From Flavobacterium sp. HTF (GTDB lineage: Bacteria; Bacteroidota; Bacteroidia; Flavobacteriales; Flavobacteriaceae), in contig NZ_QETH01000025.1 of NCBI RefSeq assembly GCF_003105115.1, positions 1-56,511 of the forward strand: a stretch of 56,511 nucleotides of DNA, in the 5' to 3' direction. The translations under genes were made by a program, and so were the position numbers. Each line of letters opens with the position of its first letter. Within the stretch, counting starts at the first letter, position 1. Under the pieces are notes generated by a model, which made no database searches, was not told where the DNA came from, and saw nothing but the letters and a program-made list of their open reading frames with translations. Of the stretch, positions 15,882-25,467 are shown piece by piece.

Positions 15882-17342
15882 TTAATACACAAGTGTTTGT
15901 ATTGCATGCGCAGGAATCTTTACAATTGTTTTTTCTGTAGCAATAATAAAGTTATAGGTAATTTCATTATCTGTATTATTCATAATTACAGTCGCCATTT
16001 TACCGTCAGTATTTAAAAAAGAAGTACTTGACAAATAACTACGGCTTACTGATGTGCTTACACGTACTGCATTTGGACGAATAAATTTTGAAAAATGACC
16101 AATGTAATAATAGGATGGTGTATAGATTAAACCACCTGTTATTGTATCTGCATGAATGGGTGCAAAACAAAAATTACCTACATGGTTTGGTCCTCCAAAT
16201 TGGTCCAGAAGTATATTCCAGTCTGTCCAGCCAACAGTTCCGTTATTAAAATCATTAATCATAGACAAACCATATCTTTCGGCATTTGGCCAGAACTGAT
16301 ATTTTGCCGCATCAAATTTTTCAACACAGCCTTCCGTAAAAATTAATTTTTTGTCCGGGTATGCTTCATGAACTCTGGCTACATTGTCAAACATGGGCTG
16401 AGCACCAGTCCAGGTTTCGTACCAGTGAAATCCTAATCCCCAAACATACTTTGAAGCTTCAGGATCTGAGAAAATTACATTGGCTCTTTGTACCATCAAA
16501 TCGCGGTTGTGATCCCACGCAATTATTTTAACATTTCCAAGTCCTTCTTTTTTTAATGTTGGTCCAAGGAAATTCTTCAAAAAGTCTCTTTCTTCTTCTG
16601 CAGTATACAAACAAGATTCCCATGTTTGGGTTGCCATTGGCTCATTTTGAACTGATGTTGCCCAAATTGGAATTCCTTCTTTGTTATACGCTTTTATAAA
16701 TTTTGCATAAAAATTAGCCCATGGCTGAAAAAATTCCGGCAATAATTTTCCGCCTTTTAATACATCTTTATTGCTTTTCATAAAAGCATTTGGAGACCAT
16801 GGCGTTGCATAAGTAATAATTTTTCCTCCCGCTGTCTTGATAGCTTCCTTAATCATCGGAATACGATATTTGCGGTCATGCTCAATCGAAAACGTTTTGA
16901 GATCTTTATCGCCTTCTTCGATATAAGAATAGCTTCCGCTGCTAAAATCAGAACTCTGAATAGTTGTTCTTAGCAATGAATATCCAATTCCTTTTTGCGT
17001 ATCGTAATAAGCATTTAAAAATTCCGTTTGTTTTTCTTTTGATAATTTAGCAAAAATCTCGGCACTTGCATCTGTAATTGCACCGCCTATACCCAAAAAG
17101 TTTTGAAATCTTTTAGCTGGTTCTACAAAAACAGAAATTTCTGTTTCTATTGGTTGTTTTGATGCTGTAAAACTTAAATTATCTGTAGGGGTTAACCTTA
17201 ATTCTGTATTTGCTGCTGTAGTATAAACAGTAATTTTTTTATTGGTGGTGGTAAACTTTTGTTGTTGTTTTTGGTTTTTCTGTTGTGGAAAAACAGATAA
17301 AGAGAAACATAAACAAGTAATAATAAAGCCAATTTTTTTCAT
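15882..17342 (-). CDS. GH30 family beta-glucanase (copy 2)
   Basis: A 486-residue paralogue of copy 1. Catalytic residues are Glu234 (SVQNEP) and Glu337 (LIFTEGC), and FLGIGGAITDASAEIFAKL is the conserved start of the barrel. A signal peptide ends near residue 20 (SVFPQ), followed by a Gln/Lys-rich stretch (QKNQKQQQK) that is absent from copy 1. It is the first enzyme gene after susD, but two hairpins in the 188-bp gap suggest its expression is stepped down from, or separate from, susCD. The paralogues may split linkage or chain-length preference; the sequence alone cannot say how. Confidence 0.9.
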   Translation of the reverse strand: MKKIGFIITCLCFSLSVFPQQKNQKQQQKFTTTNKKITVYTTAANTELRLTPTDNLSFTASKQPIETEISVFVEPAKRFQNFLGIGGAITDASAEIFAKLSKEKQTEFLNAYYDTQKGIGYSLLRTTIQSSDFSSGSYSYIEEGDKDLKTFSIEHDRKYRIPMIKEAIKTAGGKIITYATPWSPNAFMKSNKDVLKGGKLLPEFFQPWANFYAKFIKAYNKEGIPIWATSVQNEPMATQTWESCLYTAEEERDFLKNFLGPTLKKEGLGNVKIIAWDHNRDLMVQRANVIFSDPEASKYVWGLGFHWYETWTGAQPMFDNVARVHEAYPDKKLIFTEGCVEKFDAAKYQFWPNAERYGLSMINDFNNGTVGWTDWNILLDQFGGPNHVGNFCFAPIHADTITGGLIYTPSYYYIGHFSKFIRPNAVRVSTSVSRSYLSSTSFLNTDGKMATVIMNNTDNEITYNFIIATEKTIVKIPAHAIQTLVY

Positions 17343-17410
17343 TGAGTATGTTTTAATAATTGAAGACTTTGATGAAATTCTTAGTCAAATCATGTCCGTC
17401 CTGATTTAAA

Positions 17411-17443
17411 AATAGCCCATACTCATAATGATTATGGGCTATT
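17411..17443 (-). terminator. Hairpin upstream of GH30 copy 2
   Basis: AATAGCCCATA and TATGGGCTATT form an 11-bp stem with an 11-nt loop; on the minus strand TTTTAAAT follows. It is the second of two hairpins between susD and the first GH30 gene. Confidence 0.65.
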
Positions 17444-17484
17444 GACAACCAAACTTAAACTTAACTTATTGTAAAAGTTGTTTT

Positions 17485-17511
17485 AAAACAGCTGCAAGAA
17501 ACAGCTGTTTT
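17485..17511. terminator. Hairpin just downstream of susD
   Basis: AAAACAGCTG and CAGCTGTTTT form a 10-bp stem with a 7-nt loop, 20 bp past the susD stop. On the minus strand TTTTAAAAC follows, a modest U-run. Such a hairpin after a susCD pair is a common way to keep the transporter mRNA above the enzyme mRNA. Confidence 0.6.
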
Positions 17512-17530
17512 TTATTATCAACTCTATGTT

Positions 17531-19054
17531 TTATTGTGGGTATCCTGTATTTTGTTCCATTAGAGTGTTATTAAATTCACTATATGGAATTGGGAAAGCT
17601 TCATTTTTAATTGGTGTAAATCCTTTAAAAGCAAGTTTAGCAGCTGCCTGACCTGTTCTAACTAAATCATACCAACGGTGTCCTTCTCCTGCAAGTTCCA
17701 GTCTTCTTTCAGCATAAATAGCATCTAGTGACACAGGAACAGGTAATAATCCAACTCTTCCTCTAACAGCATCAAGAAGTGCCTGAGCTCTTATACCTGT
17801 ACCACCTAAAGCTTCTGCTTCTAACAAATAAGTATCAGCCAAACGAATTACATAAGTATTGATAGCAAAATTTAAAAAAGGATTTGTTGCTGTAATATCT
17901 TTATTTACGGCTGCATATTTTATAAAATGATATCCTGTTTCATTGTAACTATCTGTAAAAGTGATACGTCCTGCAGCTTTCTCTGCATTAGCATCAAATA
18001 TAGTTGATGCAAAACGAGGGTCATTTTTTAAAGCATTTGCCAAATCTGTAGTAACAACCATAAAACCCCATCCATTAATATAATCAGGTAAACCTGCAGC
18101 AACTCCTGTCGCAGTTCTGGCATAATCTCTTACTCCCATTAATTGAGAAGCTACATTTCCTTCATCATTTCCTGTTTCAAAATTACCCCAGTCTGCATTC
18201 GATTTATCAGAATAAGCAATTTCAAAAATAGATTCTGTGTTAAATTTATTAGCATGATTCCATAGTGAAGCAAAAGTCGGCATCAATTTATAACCAAAAC
18301 TACTTGTCCCTCCAGGAGTTCCATTTACTTTTTCTAATTGAACAGCGGCTTCAGCTTTTTTGTTATCATATAAGTACACTTTTCCTAAAAGTGCTGTTGC
18401 TGCACCTCTTGTAAAACGTCCTGATTCATTTGATGTAAGAGTAATTGGTAAATCTCCTATAGCCTCATTTAGATCTTTTTCGATTTGTACATATACCTCT
18501 TCAGGTTTTACTTGTAAAACATTGTGAACCTCCTCTTTAGTAAGTGGTGCTAATATTAAAGGAACATTTCTGAACATTCTTACAATATCAAAATAATAAT
18601 AAGCACGTAATGCTTTTACTTCCGCCATGAATCTTGCTTTTTTAGCAGCATCCATTGGTACTGCAGGAAGTTTTTGAATCATCACATTACATCTGAAAAC
18701 ACCTTGGTAATAGTTTGCCCAGATTGCAGGCGGAATATTACTTGGGCTTACTGTATAATTAGATGCAACCTGAAGACCTGGCTGGTCACCTGAATTTCCA
18801 CCTCCGGCATAAAAATCATCTGATGCCGAATTTAAAAATAACAATGGTGCAGTTTCCATTGATCCTGCAAATTTCCCTACCTTATCATAAGCAGCAACTA
18901 AACCTGAATAGGCTTCTGTTTCGTTTCTGTAAAAATCCTGCTCAAATACAACTCCATTTCCGTTTACGTCTAATTTTTCATCGGTATCACACGATCCTAG
19001 TGTCACTAACACTCCTAACGCGATGAACGACTGTTTAAAACTTATAAGTTTCAT
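17531..19054 (-). CDS. susD: SusD/RagB-family outer-membrane glycan-binding lipoprotein
   Basis: A 507-residue surface lipoprotein that caps the SusC channel and binds glycan. The lipobox TLGSC puts the lipidated Cys at residue 22, followed by acidic DTDE, consistent with export to the surface. The helical core contains ALRAYYYFDIVRMFRNVPLI and ALLGKVYLY, and the C-terminal RRLELAGEGHRWYDLVRTG is the RagB/SusD signature. Length is typical. It starts 18 bp after susC stops, so the pair is one transcript. Two hairpins follow. Confidence 0.95.
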   Translation of the reverse strand: MKLISFKQSFIALGVLVTLGSCDTDEKLDVNGNGVVFEQDFYRNETEAYSGLVAAYDKVGKFAGSMETAPLLFLNSASDDFYAGGGNSGDQPGLQVASNYTVSPSNIPPAIWANYYQGVFRCNVMIQKLPAVPMDAAKKARFMAEVKALRAYYYFDIVRMFRNVPLILAPLTKEEVHNVLQVKPEEVYVQIEKDLNEAIGDLPITLTSNESGRFTRGAATALLGKVYLYDNKKAEAAVQLEKVNGTPGGTSSFGYKLMPTFASLWNHANKFNTESIFEIAYSDKSNADWGNFETGNDEGNVASQLMGVRDYARTATGVAAGLPDYINGWGFMVVTTDLANALKNDPRFASTIFDANAEKAAGRITFTDSYNETGYHFIKYAAVNKDITATNPFLNFAINTYVIRLADTYLLEAEALGGTGIRAQALLDAVRGRVGLLPVPVSLDAIYAERRLELAGEGHRWYDLVRTGQAAAKLAFKGFTPIKNEAFPIPYSEFNNTLMEQNTGYPQ

Positions 19055-19072
19055 AATATTTTATTTTTTTGA

Positions 19073-22000
19073 TTAAAATTGCAAATTAACTCCTAACATG
19101 TATGATTTTGCCTGAGGATAATATCCTCTGTCAACACCTTGTACATTGTCCATGCCAGCGGCAGTAGGTCCTCCAATTTCCGGATCAAAACCACTATATT
19201 TTGTGATTGTGAATAAATTTTCTCCGGTTACATATAATCTAACTTTTTGCAATGAAATAGATTGAATCCATTCTTTTGGAAATGAATATCCAAGTTGAAT
19301 TGTTTTGAATCTAAAGAAATCTCCTTTTTCTAAATTAAAATCAGATGGATTACTAAAGTTTTTGTTTGTATCGTCTACAGTAACTCTAGGATAACTGTTT
19401 GTTGATCCCGGTCCTGTCCAACGACCCAAAACGTCAGTTTGGTAATTTGCATTTATGATATCTAATCTTCTTAATCCCTGGTAAATTTTGTTTCCACCTG
19501 CACCTTGACCAAACACTAACAAGTCAAATCCTTTATAGTCAAGATTTAATGTAAATCCATAAGTAAATTTAGGTAAAGAAGTTCCTAAGAAATCTCTATC
19601 ATTTCCATCAATAACACCATCATCATTTAAGTCTTTCCAACGGAAATCTCCTGGTTTGGCATTAGGCTGTATTACAGTACCTCCTGAATTTCTGTAAGCA
19701 TCAATTTCTGCCTGAGATTGAAAAACACCGTTTGTTCTGAATCCGTAAAATGAGTTGTAAGCCTGACCAACCTGAGTTCTGTTAATTTCATAAGAACTTG
19801 ACTGTACTGTTTCATCTCCTGCAATAAATTTAGTTCCTTCATCGATGTATGTGATTTCATTTTTGATGTAAGAGAAATTACCATTTACAGAAAGGTTTAA
19901 TTCACCTATTTTTTTTCTGTATCCTAATTCAATATCAAACCCTTTATTCTCCATACTGGCTAAATTGGCATACGTATCTCCAGTTGCTCCAACATATCCT
20001 GGATTTGGCACTGGCATAATAATACCTTCTGTCTTTTTATTGAATAAATCGAAACTTAAATTAAAGTCCTGGAATAATGTTGTTTCAAAACCAATATTAG
20101 CTTGTTTTGTCTCTTCCCATTTCAAATCAGGATTAGGAATCGCATTTGGACTTTGTCCTGGAGTTGGTGTTCCTCCAATTGTATAATTTCTTTTAATACC
20201 TACTGTTGAGATAAATAAAAATTCTGGAGAAGAGTCATTACCAGTTACACCATAACCTCCTCTAATTTTTAAATTGCTTACAACATTATTATCCTTCCAA
20301 AAACCTTCTTTAGATGGAACCCATCCTAAAGATACTGAAGGGAAAGTTCCGTATTTATGATTTGGACCGAATCTAGTAGATCCGTCACGACGAATAATAC
20401 CTGTAAAAATGTATTTTTCTTTGTAATCATAATTTAACCTTCCAAACAAAGACTCAACTCTGTGCTCGTATGCCTGAGAATCATATGCATTAGCAATTTT
20501 ATCAGCGATAGGGATCTCAACATTAAATGAGGCGTCAGCATGTGTTGTTGCAGGAACTCCCTGATAAGTAACATCGTTACCAGAAGTAATATTATCAACA
20601 TAAGTACCTTTACCTATTAAAGCACTAAAATTATGGTCACCAAACTTTTTGGAATAATTCAAAGTGTTTTCCCAGTTCCAGCTGAATGACTTTTTGTATG
20701 ATCTGAATAATTCGTTTTTCTCTCTTTTTGTAGCTCCATTTAAGAAAAATACCGGAGTAAAATTATCTGAACCATAGAATGCTAATTTACCACCCGCAGC
20801 AGATTTAAATTTTAAACCTGGTAAAAGTTCAGCTTCAACAAAAATATTTCCTACGAAATTATCTGCAAAATCATTATTACCTAATCGAGTTTGAGTATAA
20901 GCTAGTGGATTTGTATTTTCCTGAGTAACGATAGTAGAAATACCATAGTAATTTCCATTAGCATCTCTAAGTGCATTTGGATTGTTTTGGTAAATTGGCT
21001 GATTTGGATTTGTTTCAATAATTGGAGTCAATGGATCTAAGTTGATCGCAGATGCCAATGGTCCACCAAATTCGTCATTTGTATTACCAATACCAATTGT
21101 TTTTTCATTAGAATATCCTAAAGTCTGACCAACTTTAATGTATTTTCCAATCTTGTGATTTGAATTTAAACGAATATTTTTTCTAGTGTAGTGAGAAATA
21201 TCAGTTGTTACAATTCCTTCCTGGTCTAATAAACCAAAAGACATGTAAAATGTAGAATTTTCATTTCCTCCACTAAAACTTAATTCGTGAGAGTAGCGTT
21301 GTGCATGATCATTAAAGATAGCATCCTGCCAGTTTGTTCCTTTTCCGTAGTTTGTTGCAGTTGAATAAGGTGCTGGTTTACCTCCGTTTGTGTATGCTTC
21401 ATTCATGATTGTTACATACTGAGAAGCATTAAGCAAATCTATTTTATTAGACGCTTGTGATGTCCCTGCATAACCAGTGTAGTTAACTGAGATTCCACCA
21501 GATTTACCTTTCTTAGTCGTTACTAAGATAACCCCTGCAGCTGCACGGGAACCGTAAATAGCTCCTGAAGCACCATCTTTTAATACCTCGATAGATTCAA
21601 TATCAGATTGATTTAGGTAACCTATACCTCCGTTATCTATGATTACTCCATCAACAACCCATAAAGGATCATTATTATTAAGAGTAGTAAAACCACGGAT
21701 ACGAATTGTCGATGCAGATCCTGGTTGTCCGGCGTTAGCTGCAATAGAAACACCCGAAACCCTACCTTGCAAAGATTGTTCTATCCTTGTAACAGGAAGA
21801 TTCTCTAACGCTTTTGCTTTTACACTAGATATTGCACCTGTTACTACACTTTTCTTTTGTGTACCGTAACCGACTACCACAACCTCATTTAAGTTTTGAG
21901 ATTCTGCCTTCAATGAAATTTCAATTTTAGTCCTTCCGTTTACAGGTTCCTGTACTGTATTGTAACCTACAAAACTAACTGTTAAAGTTGCATTTGAAGG

Positions 22001-22195
22001 TGCGCTGATTTGAAATTTTCCATCAAAGTCAGATGCAGTTGCCTTGTTCGAACCTTTAATTGAGATTGTTGCCCCTGGGACGGGTAATCCACTTTCATCA
22101 TTTATAATTCCATTTACCGTAACATCCTGTGCCATTGCGATAACTGAAAACAATAGAGATGAAAAACAAAAAATAAGTAATTTTGTTAATTTCAT
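19073..22195 (-). CDS. susC: SusC/RagA-family TonB-dependent receptor
   Basis: A 1040-residue outer-membrane receptor that imports oligosaccharides using TonB energy. In order: a signal peptide (ending AMAQ), a carboxypeptidase-like DUF domain (about residues 23-100), the SusC box VVVGYGTQKK, a plug domain (about 110-230, with IRIRGFTTLNNNDPLWVVDG), and a 22-strand barrel ending in an aromatic residue (LGVNLQF). It is followed by susD and preceded by the intergenic region with two 17-bp direct repeats and the divergent regulator. The pair defines this PUL. A SusE/F-type lipoprotein gene is missing. Confidence 0.95.
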   Translation of the reverse strand: MKLTKLLIFCFSSLLFSVIAMAQDVTVNGIINDESGLPVPGATISIKGSNKATASDFDGKFQISAPSNATLTVSFVGYNTVQEPVNGRTKIEISLKAESQNLNEVVVVGYGTQKKSVVTGAISSVKAKALENLPVTRIEQSLQGRVSGVSIAANAGQPGSASTIRIRGFTTLNNNDPLWVVDGVIIDNGGIGYLNQSDIESIEVLKDGASGAIYGSRAAAGVILVTTKKGKSGGISVNYTGYAGTSQASNKIDLLNASQYVTIMNEAYTNGGKPAPYSTATNYGKGTNWQDAIFNDHAQRYSHELSFSGGNENSTFYMSFGLLDQEGIVTTDISHYTRKNIRLNSNHKIGKYIKVGQTLGYSNEKTIGIGNTNDEFGGPLASAINLDPLTPIIETNPNQPIYQNNPNALRDANGNYYGISTIVTQENTNPLAYTQTRLGNNDFADNFVGNIFVEAELLPGLKFKSAAGGKLAFYGSDNFTPVFFLNGATKREKNELFRSYKKSFSWNWENTLNYSKKFGDHNFSALIGKGTYVDNITSGNDVTYQGVPATTHADASFNVEIPIADKIANAYDSQAYEHRVESLFGRLNYDYKEKYIFTGIIRRDGSTRFGPNHKYGTFPSVSLGWVPSKEGFWKDNNVVSNLKIRGGYGVTGNDSSPEFLFISTVGIKRNYTIGGTPTPGQSPNAIPNPDLKWEETKQANIGFETTLFQDFNLSFDLFNKKTEGIIMPVPNPGYVGATGDTYANLASMENKGFDIELGYRKKIGELNLSVNGNFSYIKNEITYIDEGTKFIAGDETVQSSSYEINRTQVGQAYNSFYGFRTNGVFQSQAEIDAYRNSGGTVIQPNAKPGDFRWKDLNDDGVIDGNDRDFLGTSLPKFTYGFTLNLDYKGFDLLVFGQGAGGNKIYQGLRRLDIINANYQTDVLGRWTGPGSTNSYPRVTVDDTNKNFSNPSDFNLEKGDFFRFKTIQLGYSFPKEWIQSISLQKVRLYVTGENLFTITKYSGFDPEIGGPTAAGMDNVQGVDRGYYPQAKSYMLGVNLQF

Positions 22196-22234
22196 TTTTC
22201 TAAAAATTTTGGTTAATTAATTAGTAATTTGATG

Positions 22235-22242
22235 CAATAATA
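22235..22242 (-). promoter_or_regulatory. Possible -7 box of the susCD promoter
   Basis: On the minus strand this reads TATTATTG, one base from TAnnTTTG, about 40 bp before the susC ATG. No TTG occurs at the expected -33 spacing, as expected for a promoter that needs an activator. The direct repeats at 22277-22326 lie upstream of it. Confidence 0.45.
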
Positions 22243-22276
22243 AAGTTAAATTTTTACTATTGGTAATAAAATTTCC

Positions 22277-22326
22277 TTACAAAAACACATCAAGATATAA
22301 ATACTTACATTACAAAAACACATCAA
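22277..22326. promoter_or_regulatory. Paired 17-bp direct repeats upstream of susC (candidate operator)
   Basis: TTACAAAAACACATCAA occurs at 22277-22293 and again at 22310-22326, with identical sequence and a 33-bp start-to-start distance (about three helical turns). Relative to the proposed susC start site, the centres lie near -57 and -90. Their position between susC and the LuxR-type regulator makes them a likely activator site. I saw no full third copy in the window; ATTACAAAAA recurs at 22485-22494, only a partial match. Confidence 0.7.
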
Positions 22327-22539
22327 ATATTTTTTAAAAAACTGATTTACAAATATTTAAAATTTATTTTATATTGTTATAGAATTGTTAACTAAATAAA
22401 ATAAACACTACATTTACATAAAATGAATTATTTTCGCTTTTCATGCTTTTTCTGCTTAAAATAAACAATTTTAAAAGCGTAACAATTACAAAAAAAGCGG
22501 ATTATAAAACATAACTAATAAAAATACCGATTTAAAATT

Positions 22540-25419
22540 ATGAAATTCATAAAGAGATATATTTCGCTTTTTATACTGTTAGTTCTTCCGTTTACTACTT
22601 TTTCACAGGTAAAAAACTTAGGATTGCCTGCAATTAAAAATTATAAACGATCCGATTATAAAGGAGGGACTCAAAATTGGAATATTGATCAGGATAAAAA
22701 CGGAAATGTTTACTTCGCAAACAATAGTGGCCTAATACAGTTTGACGGTTCAACCTGGACAAAATATGCTTTGCCAAATAACACCGCCATAAGAAGTTTA
22801 AAAATTGATAGTTCAGGCCGAATCTTTGTTGGAGGAAATAATGAGTTAGGTTTTTTTAAAAGTGACGAAAAAGGGCGTCTTAAATACCATTCTCTTTCTA
22901 ATCTGATTAGTAAAAATGATACTAAAAATATAAACCTGATTTGGAGAATACATATATATAAAGGTGAAATTATTTTCCAGTCTTTTACAAAAGTGTTTTT
23001 TTATAAAAACAACAAACTACGCGTTATAAATGCCCCAACGAAATTTCAATTTTCTTTTATTATAAATGAACATTTATATTTTCAGGACAAAGCTTTAGGA
23101 ATTTTAGAATACAAAAATCAAAAGTTAACTGCTTTAAAGGGAACTACTTCTTTAAACGACAAAGAAATCTGGGCAATGTTTCCGTTACCAAATAACAAAC
23201 TTCTTTTGGCAACACTAGAAAAAGGCCTTTTTGTTTATGACTACAATACTGTCGTACCGTGGGAGACAGAAGCAAACTCTTTTATTAAAAAAAACACATC
23301 ACTTGGCGGGTCTATTATAAAAAACAAATTTATTGTTCTGAACTCTGTTCTTAATGGCGTAATAATATGTGATCTGAACGGAAAAATAATTCAGCATTTA
23401 AATCGACAAAAAGGGCTACAAAACAACACCATACTTACTTCATTTGTTGATAATAAAAACAATTTGTGGCTGGGACTGGATAACGGAATTACTTTTATAA
23501 ATGAAAACTCCCCTTTTACCTTTTTTGATTACAGCTATAATATTGGTACAGTCTACGCTTCGGTTATTTTTAATAACAAATTATATGTAGCAACCAATCA
23601 GGGATTATTCTATCATTCCTGGACAGCTCCTTTTAAAGATGAAGTTTTCAACCGTGTCGAAGGAACTATTGCACAAGCGTGGAATATTCAGGTCATAAAC
23701 AATACGTTATTATGCGCCAGTAATAGTGGTGCTCTGCTAATCGATCAGAACAGGGTTTTAAAAACCCTGGACAGTAAAGGATATTTTGGTTTTAAATCGA
23801 TTCCAAATCATCCGGACTATATAATAGGAGAAAGTTATAACGGTTTTTCAATATTCAAAAAATCAGGTAATTCAATCGAGTATGTCAATCAGGTAATTGG
23901 ATTTGATGAAACAACCAACACTTTTGAAATAGAACTTGATAATAATTATCTGTGGCTAAAGAAGGATCCGTATCTATATCAGATGAAATTATCAGATGAT
24001 CTAAAAAGATTTGAGTCTATAAAAAAACATTTGCGTATTTCTAATTTAAACAATCAAATCGGGAGCATACAATCTATTAACAATAAAGTTTACTTTCAGA
24101 CCAAAAATCATTTTTACAGATACAGTAATGAACAGGAAGATTTTTTTGAAGACAAAAAAATTACAGCCTTGTTTAAAGGCATACCGGACATAAATACTTT
24201 AATAGAAGACAGCGACAATAATTTATGGTACTCTTACAATGAAACTCTAGGTGTTTTAGTAAAAACTTCCACAGGGAAATACTATCGTAAAGAAGCCCCA
24301 TTTTCAAATTTAACCGGAAACCTGGTTGATAATTACATTTCAGTCAATACCATTGATCCCGGCAATATTTTTATCGGATTAACAGACGGGTTAGCTCATT
24401 ATGATTCTAAAATATCAAACAAGTTTATCACAAAACCCAGTGTTTTTTTTGAAAGTTTTTCTTCGTCCACCGACACTATAATTACAGGAAATCTTGAAAA
24501 CCCTTTAACCGATCTTAGCATACCTTACAAGTCAAACCACGTTAAATTTACTTTTTCATCACCTACATTTGAAAATCAGGAGAACGTAACCTATTCATAT
24601 AAATTAGAACCGTTTGAAGATAACTGGCGCAGCTGGTCAACGGTCTCGACTAAAGAATATACAAACCTGAGAGAAGGAAATTATAAAATGAAAATCAAAG
24701 CTAAAAACAGTTATGGCATTGAGTCCAAAATTGAGGAAATAAATTTTACGATTTCACCTCCCTGGTACCGCCATTTTTTAGCTTACTTAACCTATTCTCT
24801 CTTTTTTCTTGGTGCTATATACATTACTTCTACAAGAGTAAAGTTAAAAATCAGAAAGAACAAATATTATGAAACTATAGAACAAAGAAGATTATATCTT
24901 GAAAAAGAATCAAAAATAAGGCATGAGCAGCACGAATTGGAAAAAGAAATCGAAAGACTGAAGAGCGACAAACTTCAAATCAAAATCCTAGCAAAAGATA
25001 AAGAACTGGTCAGCAATTCACTTCAGGTTGTAAAGAAAAATAAGGTATTAAACGGTATAATCCAAAAGATTAAAGATATAGACGCTAATACACTGGACGA
25101 TTCGACAAAATTTGAATTCAATAAATTACATAAAAGTATCGTCAAAGAAGTCAACACGGATAAAAGCTGGAAAGATCTCGAAAAACATATCAAAAACGTA
25201 CATTTTGAATTTTTAAAAAGATTAAAAGAAAAATATCCAACAATATCACCCCGTGAGCTCGATTTGTCGACTTACCTATTAATGAACATGTCTACAAAAG
25301 AAATTGCAGAAATTATGAATATCTCAACAGGTGGTGTAGAACTAGCAAGATACCGGCTAAGAAAAAAACTTGGCTTAAATAAAAAAGAGAATCTTATCGG
25401 ATTTTTAATGAGTGTATAG
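22540..25419 (+). CDS. Membrane-spanning PUL regulator: beta-propeller sensor, Y_Y_Y domain, LuxR-type HTH
   Basis: A 959-residue one-component regulator. A signal peptide ending TFSQ is followed by a large periplasmic part of repeated propeller blades (about residues 35-640; DQDKNGNVYFANNSGL and DNKNNLWLGLDNGI are typical blades). A three-Tyr (Y_Y_Y) domain lies at about 665-740, one transmembrane helix at about 745-765, a charged coiled coil at about 775-835, and a LuxR-type helix-turn-helix at about 901-959 (SPRELDLSTYLLMNMSTKEIAEIM). Unlike the hybrid two-component systems of many Bacteroides PULs, it has no kinase or receiver. It is divergent from susC and probably senses a glycan in the periplasm and activates susCD. 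Confidence 0.9.
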   Translation: MKFIKRYISLFILLVLPFTTFSQVKNLGLPAIKNYKRSDYKGGTQNWNIDQDKNGNVYFANNSGLIQFDGSTWTKYALPNNTAIRSLKIDSSGRIFVGGNNELGFFKSDEKGRLKYHSLSNLISKNDTKNINLIWRIHIYKGEIIFQSFTKVFFYKNNKLRVINAPTKFQFSFIINEHLYFQDKALGILEYKNQKLTALKGTTSLNDKEIWAMFPLPNNKLLLATLEKGLFVYDYNTVVPWETEANSFIKKNTSLGGSIIKNKFIVLNSVLNGVIICDLNGKIIQHLNRQKGLQNNTILTSFVDNKNNLWLGLDNGITFINENSPFTFFDYSYNIGTVYASVIFNNKLYVATNQGLFYHSWTAPFKDEVFNRVEGTIAQAWNIQVINNTLLCASNSGALLIDQNRVLKTLDSKGYFGFKSIPNHPDYIIGESYNGFSIFKKSGNSIEYVNQVIGFDETTNTFEIELDNNYLWLKKDPYLYQMKLSDDLKRFESIKKHLRISNLNNQIGSIQSINNKVYFQTKNHFYRYSNEQEDFFEDKKITALFKGIPDINTLIEDSDNNLWYSYNETLGVLVKTSTGKYYRKEAPFSNLTGNLVDNYISVNTIDPGNIFIGLTDGLAHYDSKISNKFITKPSVFFESFSSSTDTIITGNLENPLTDLSIPYKSNHVKFTFSSPTFENQENVTYSYKLEPFEDNWRSWSTVSTKEYTNLREGNYKMKIKAKNSYGIESKIEEINFTISPPWYRHFLAYLTYSLFFLGAIYITSTRVKLKIRKNKYYETIEQRRLYLEKESKIRHEQHELEKEIERLKSDKLQIKILAKDKELVSNSLQVVKKNKVLNGIIQKIKDIDANTLDDSTKFEFNKLHKSIVKEVNTDKSWKDLEKHIKNVHFEFLKRLKEKYPTISPRELDLSTYLLMNMSTKEIAEIMNISTGGVELARYRLRKKLGLNKKENLIGFLMSV

Positions 25420-25431
25420 TGTAAACAAAAA

Positions 25432-25450
25432 GGCCATCAAATTGATGGCC
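25432..25450. terminator. Bidirectional terminator between the regulator and murF
   Basis: GGCCATCAA and TTGATGGCC form a tight stem, flanked by A5 on the left and T5 on the right, between convergent genes. This is a standard two-way intrinsic terminator. Confidence 0.85.
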
Positions 25451-25467
25451 TTTTTACTTTTTTACTA

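Noticed and set aside
14326..17342. Possible assembly duplication of the GH30 gene
   Set aside because: The copies differ throughout, in signal peptides, flanks and silent sites, so both are real paralogues.
22196..22539. Small RNA gene or riboswitch in the susC/regulator gap
   Set aside because: Only the direct repeats and AT-rich sequence are visible; no stable hairpin with a terminator was found.
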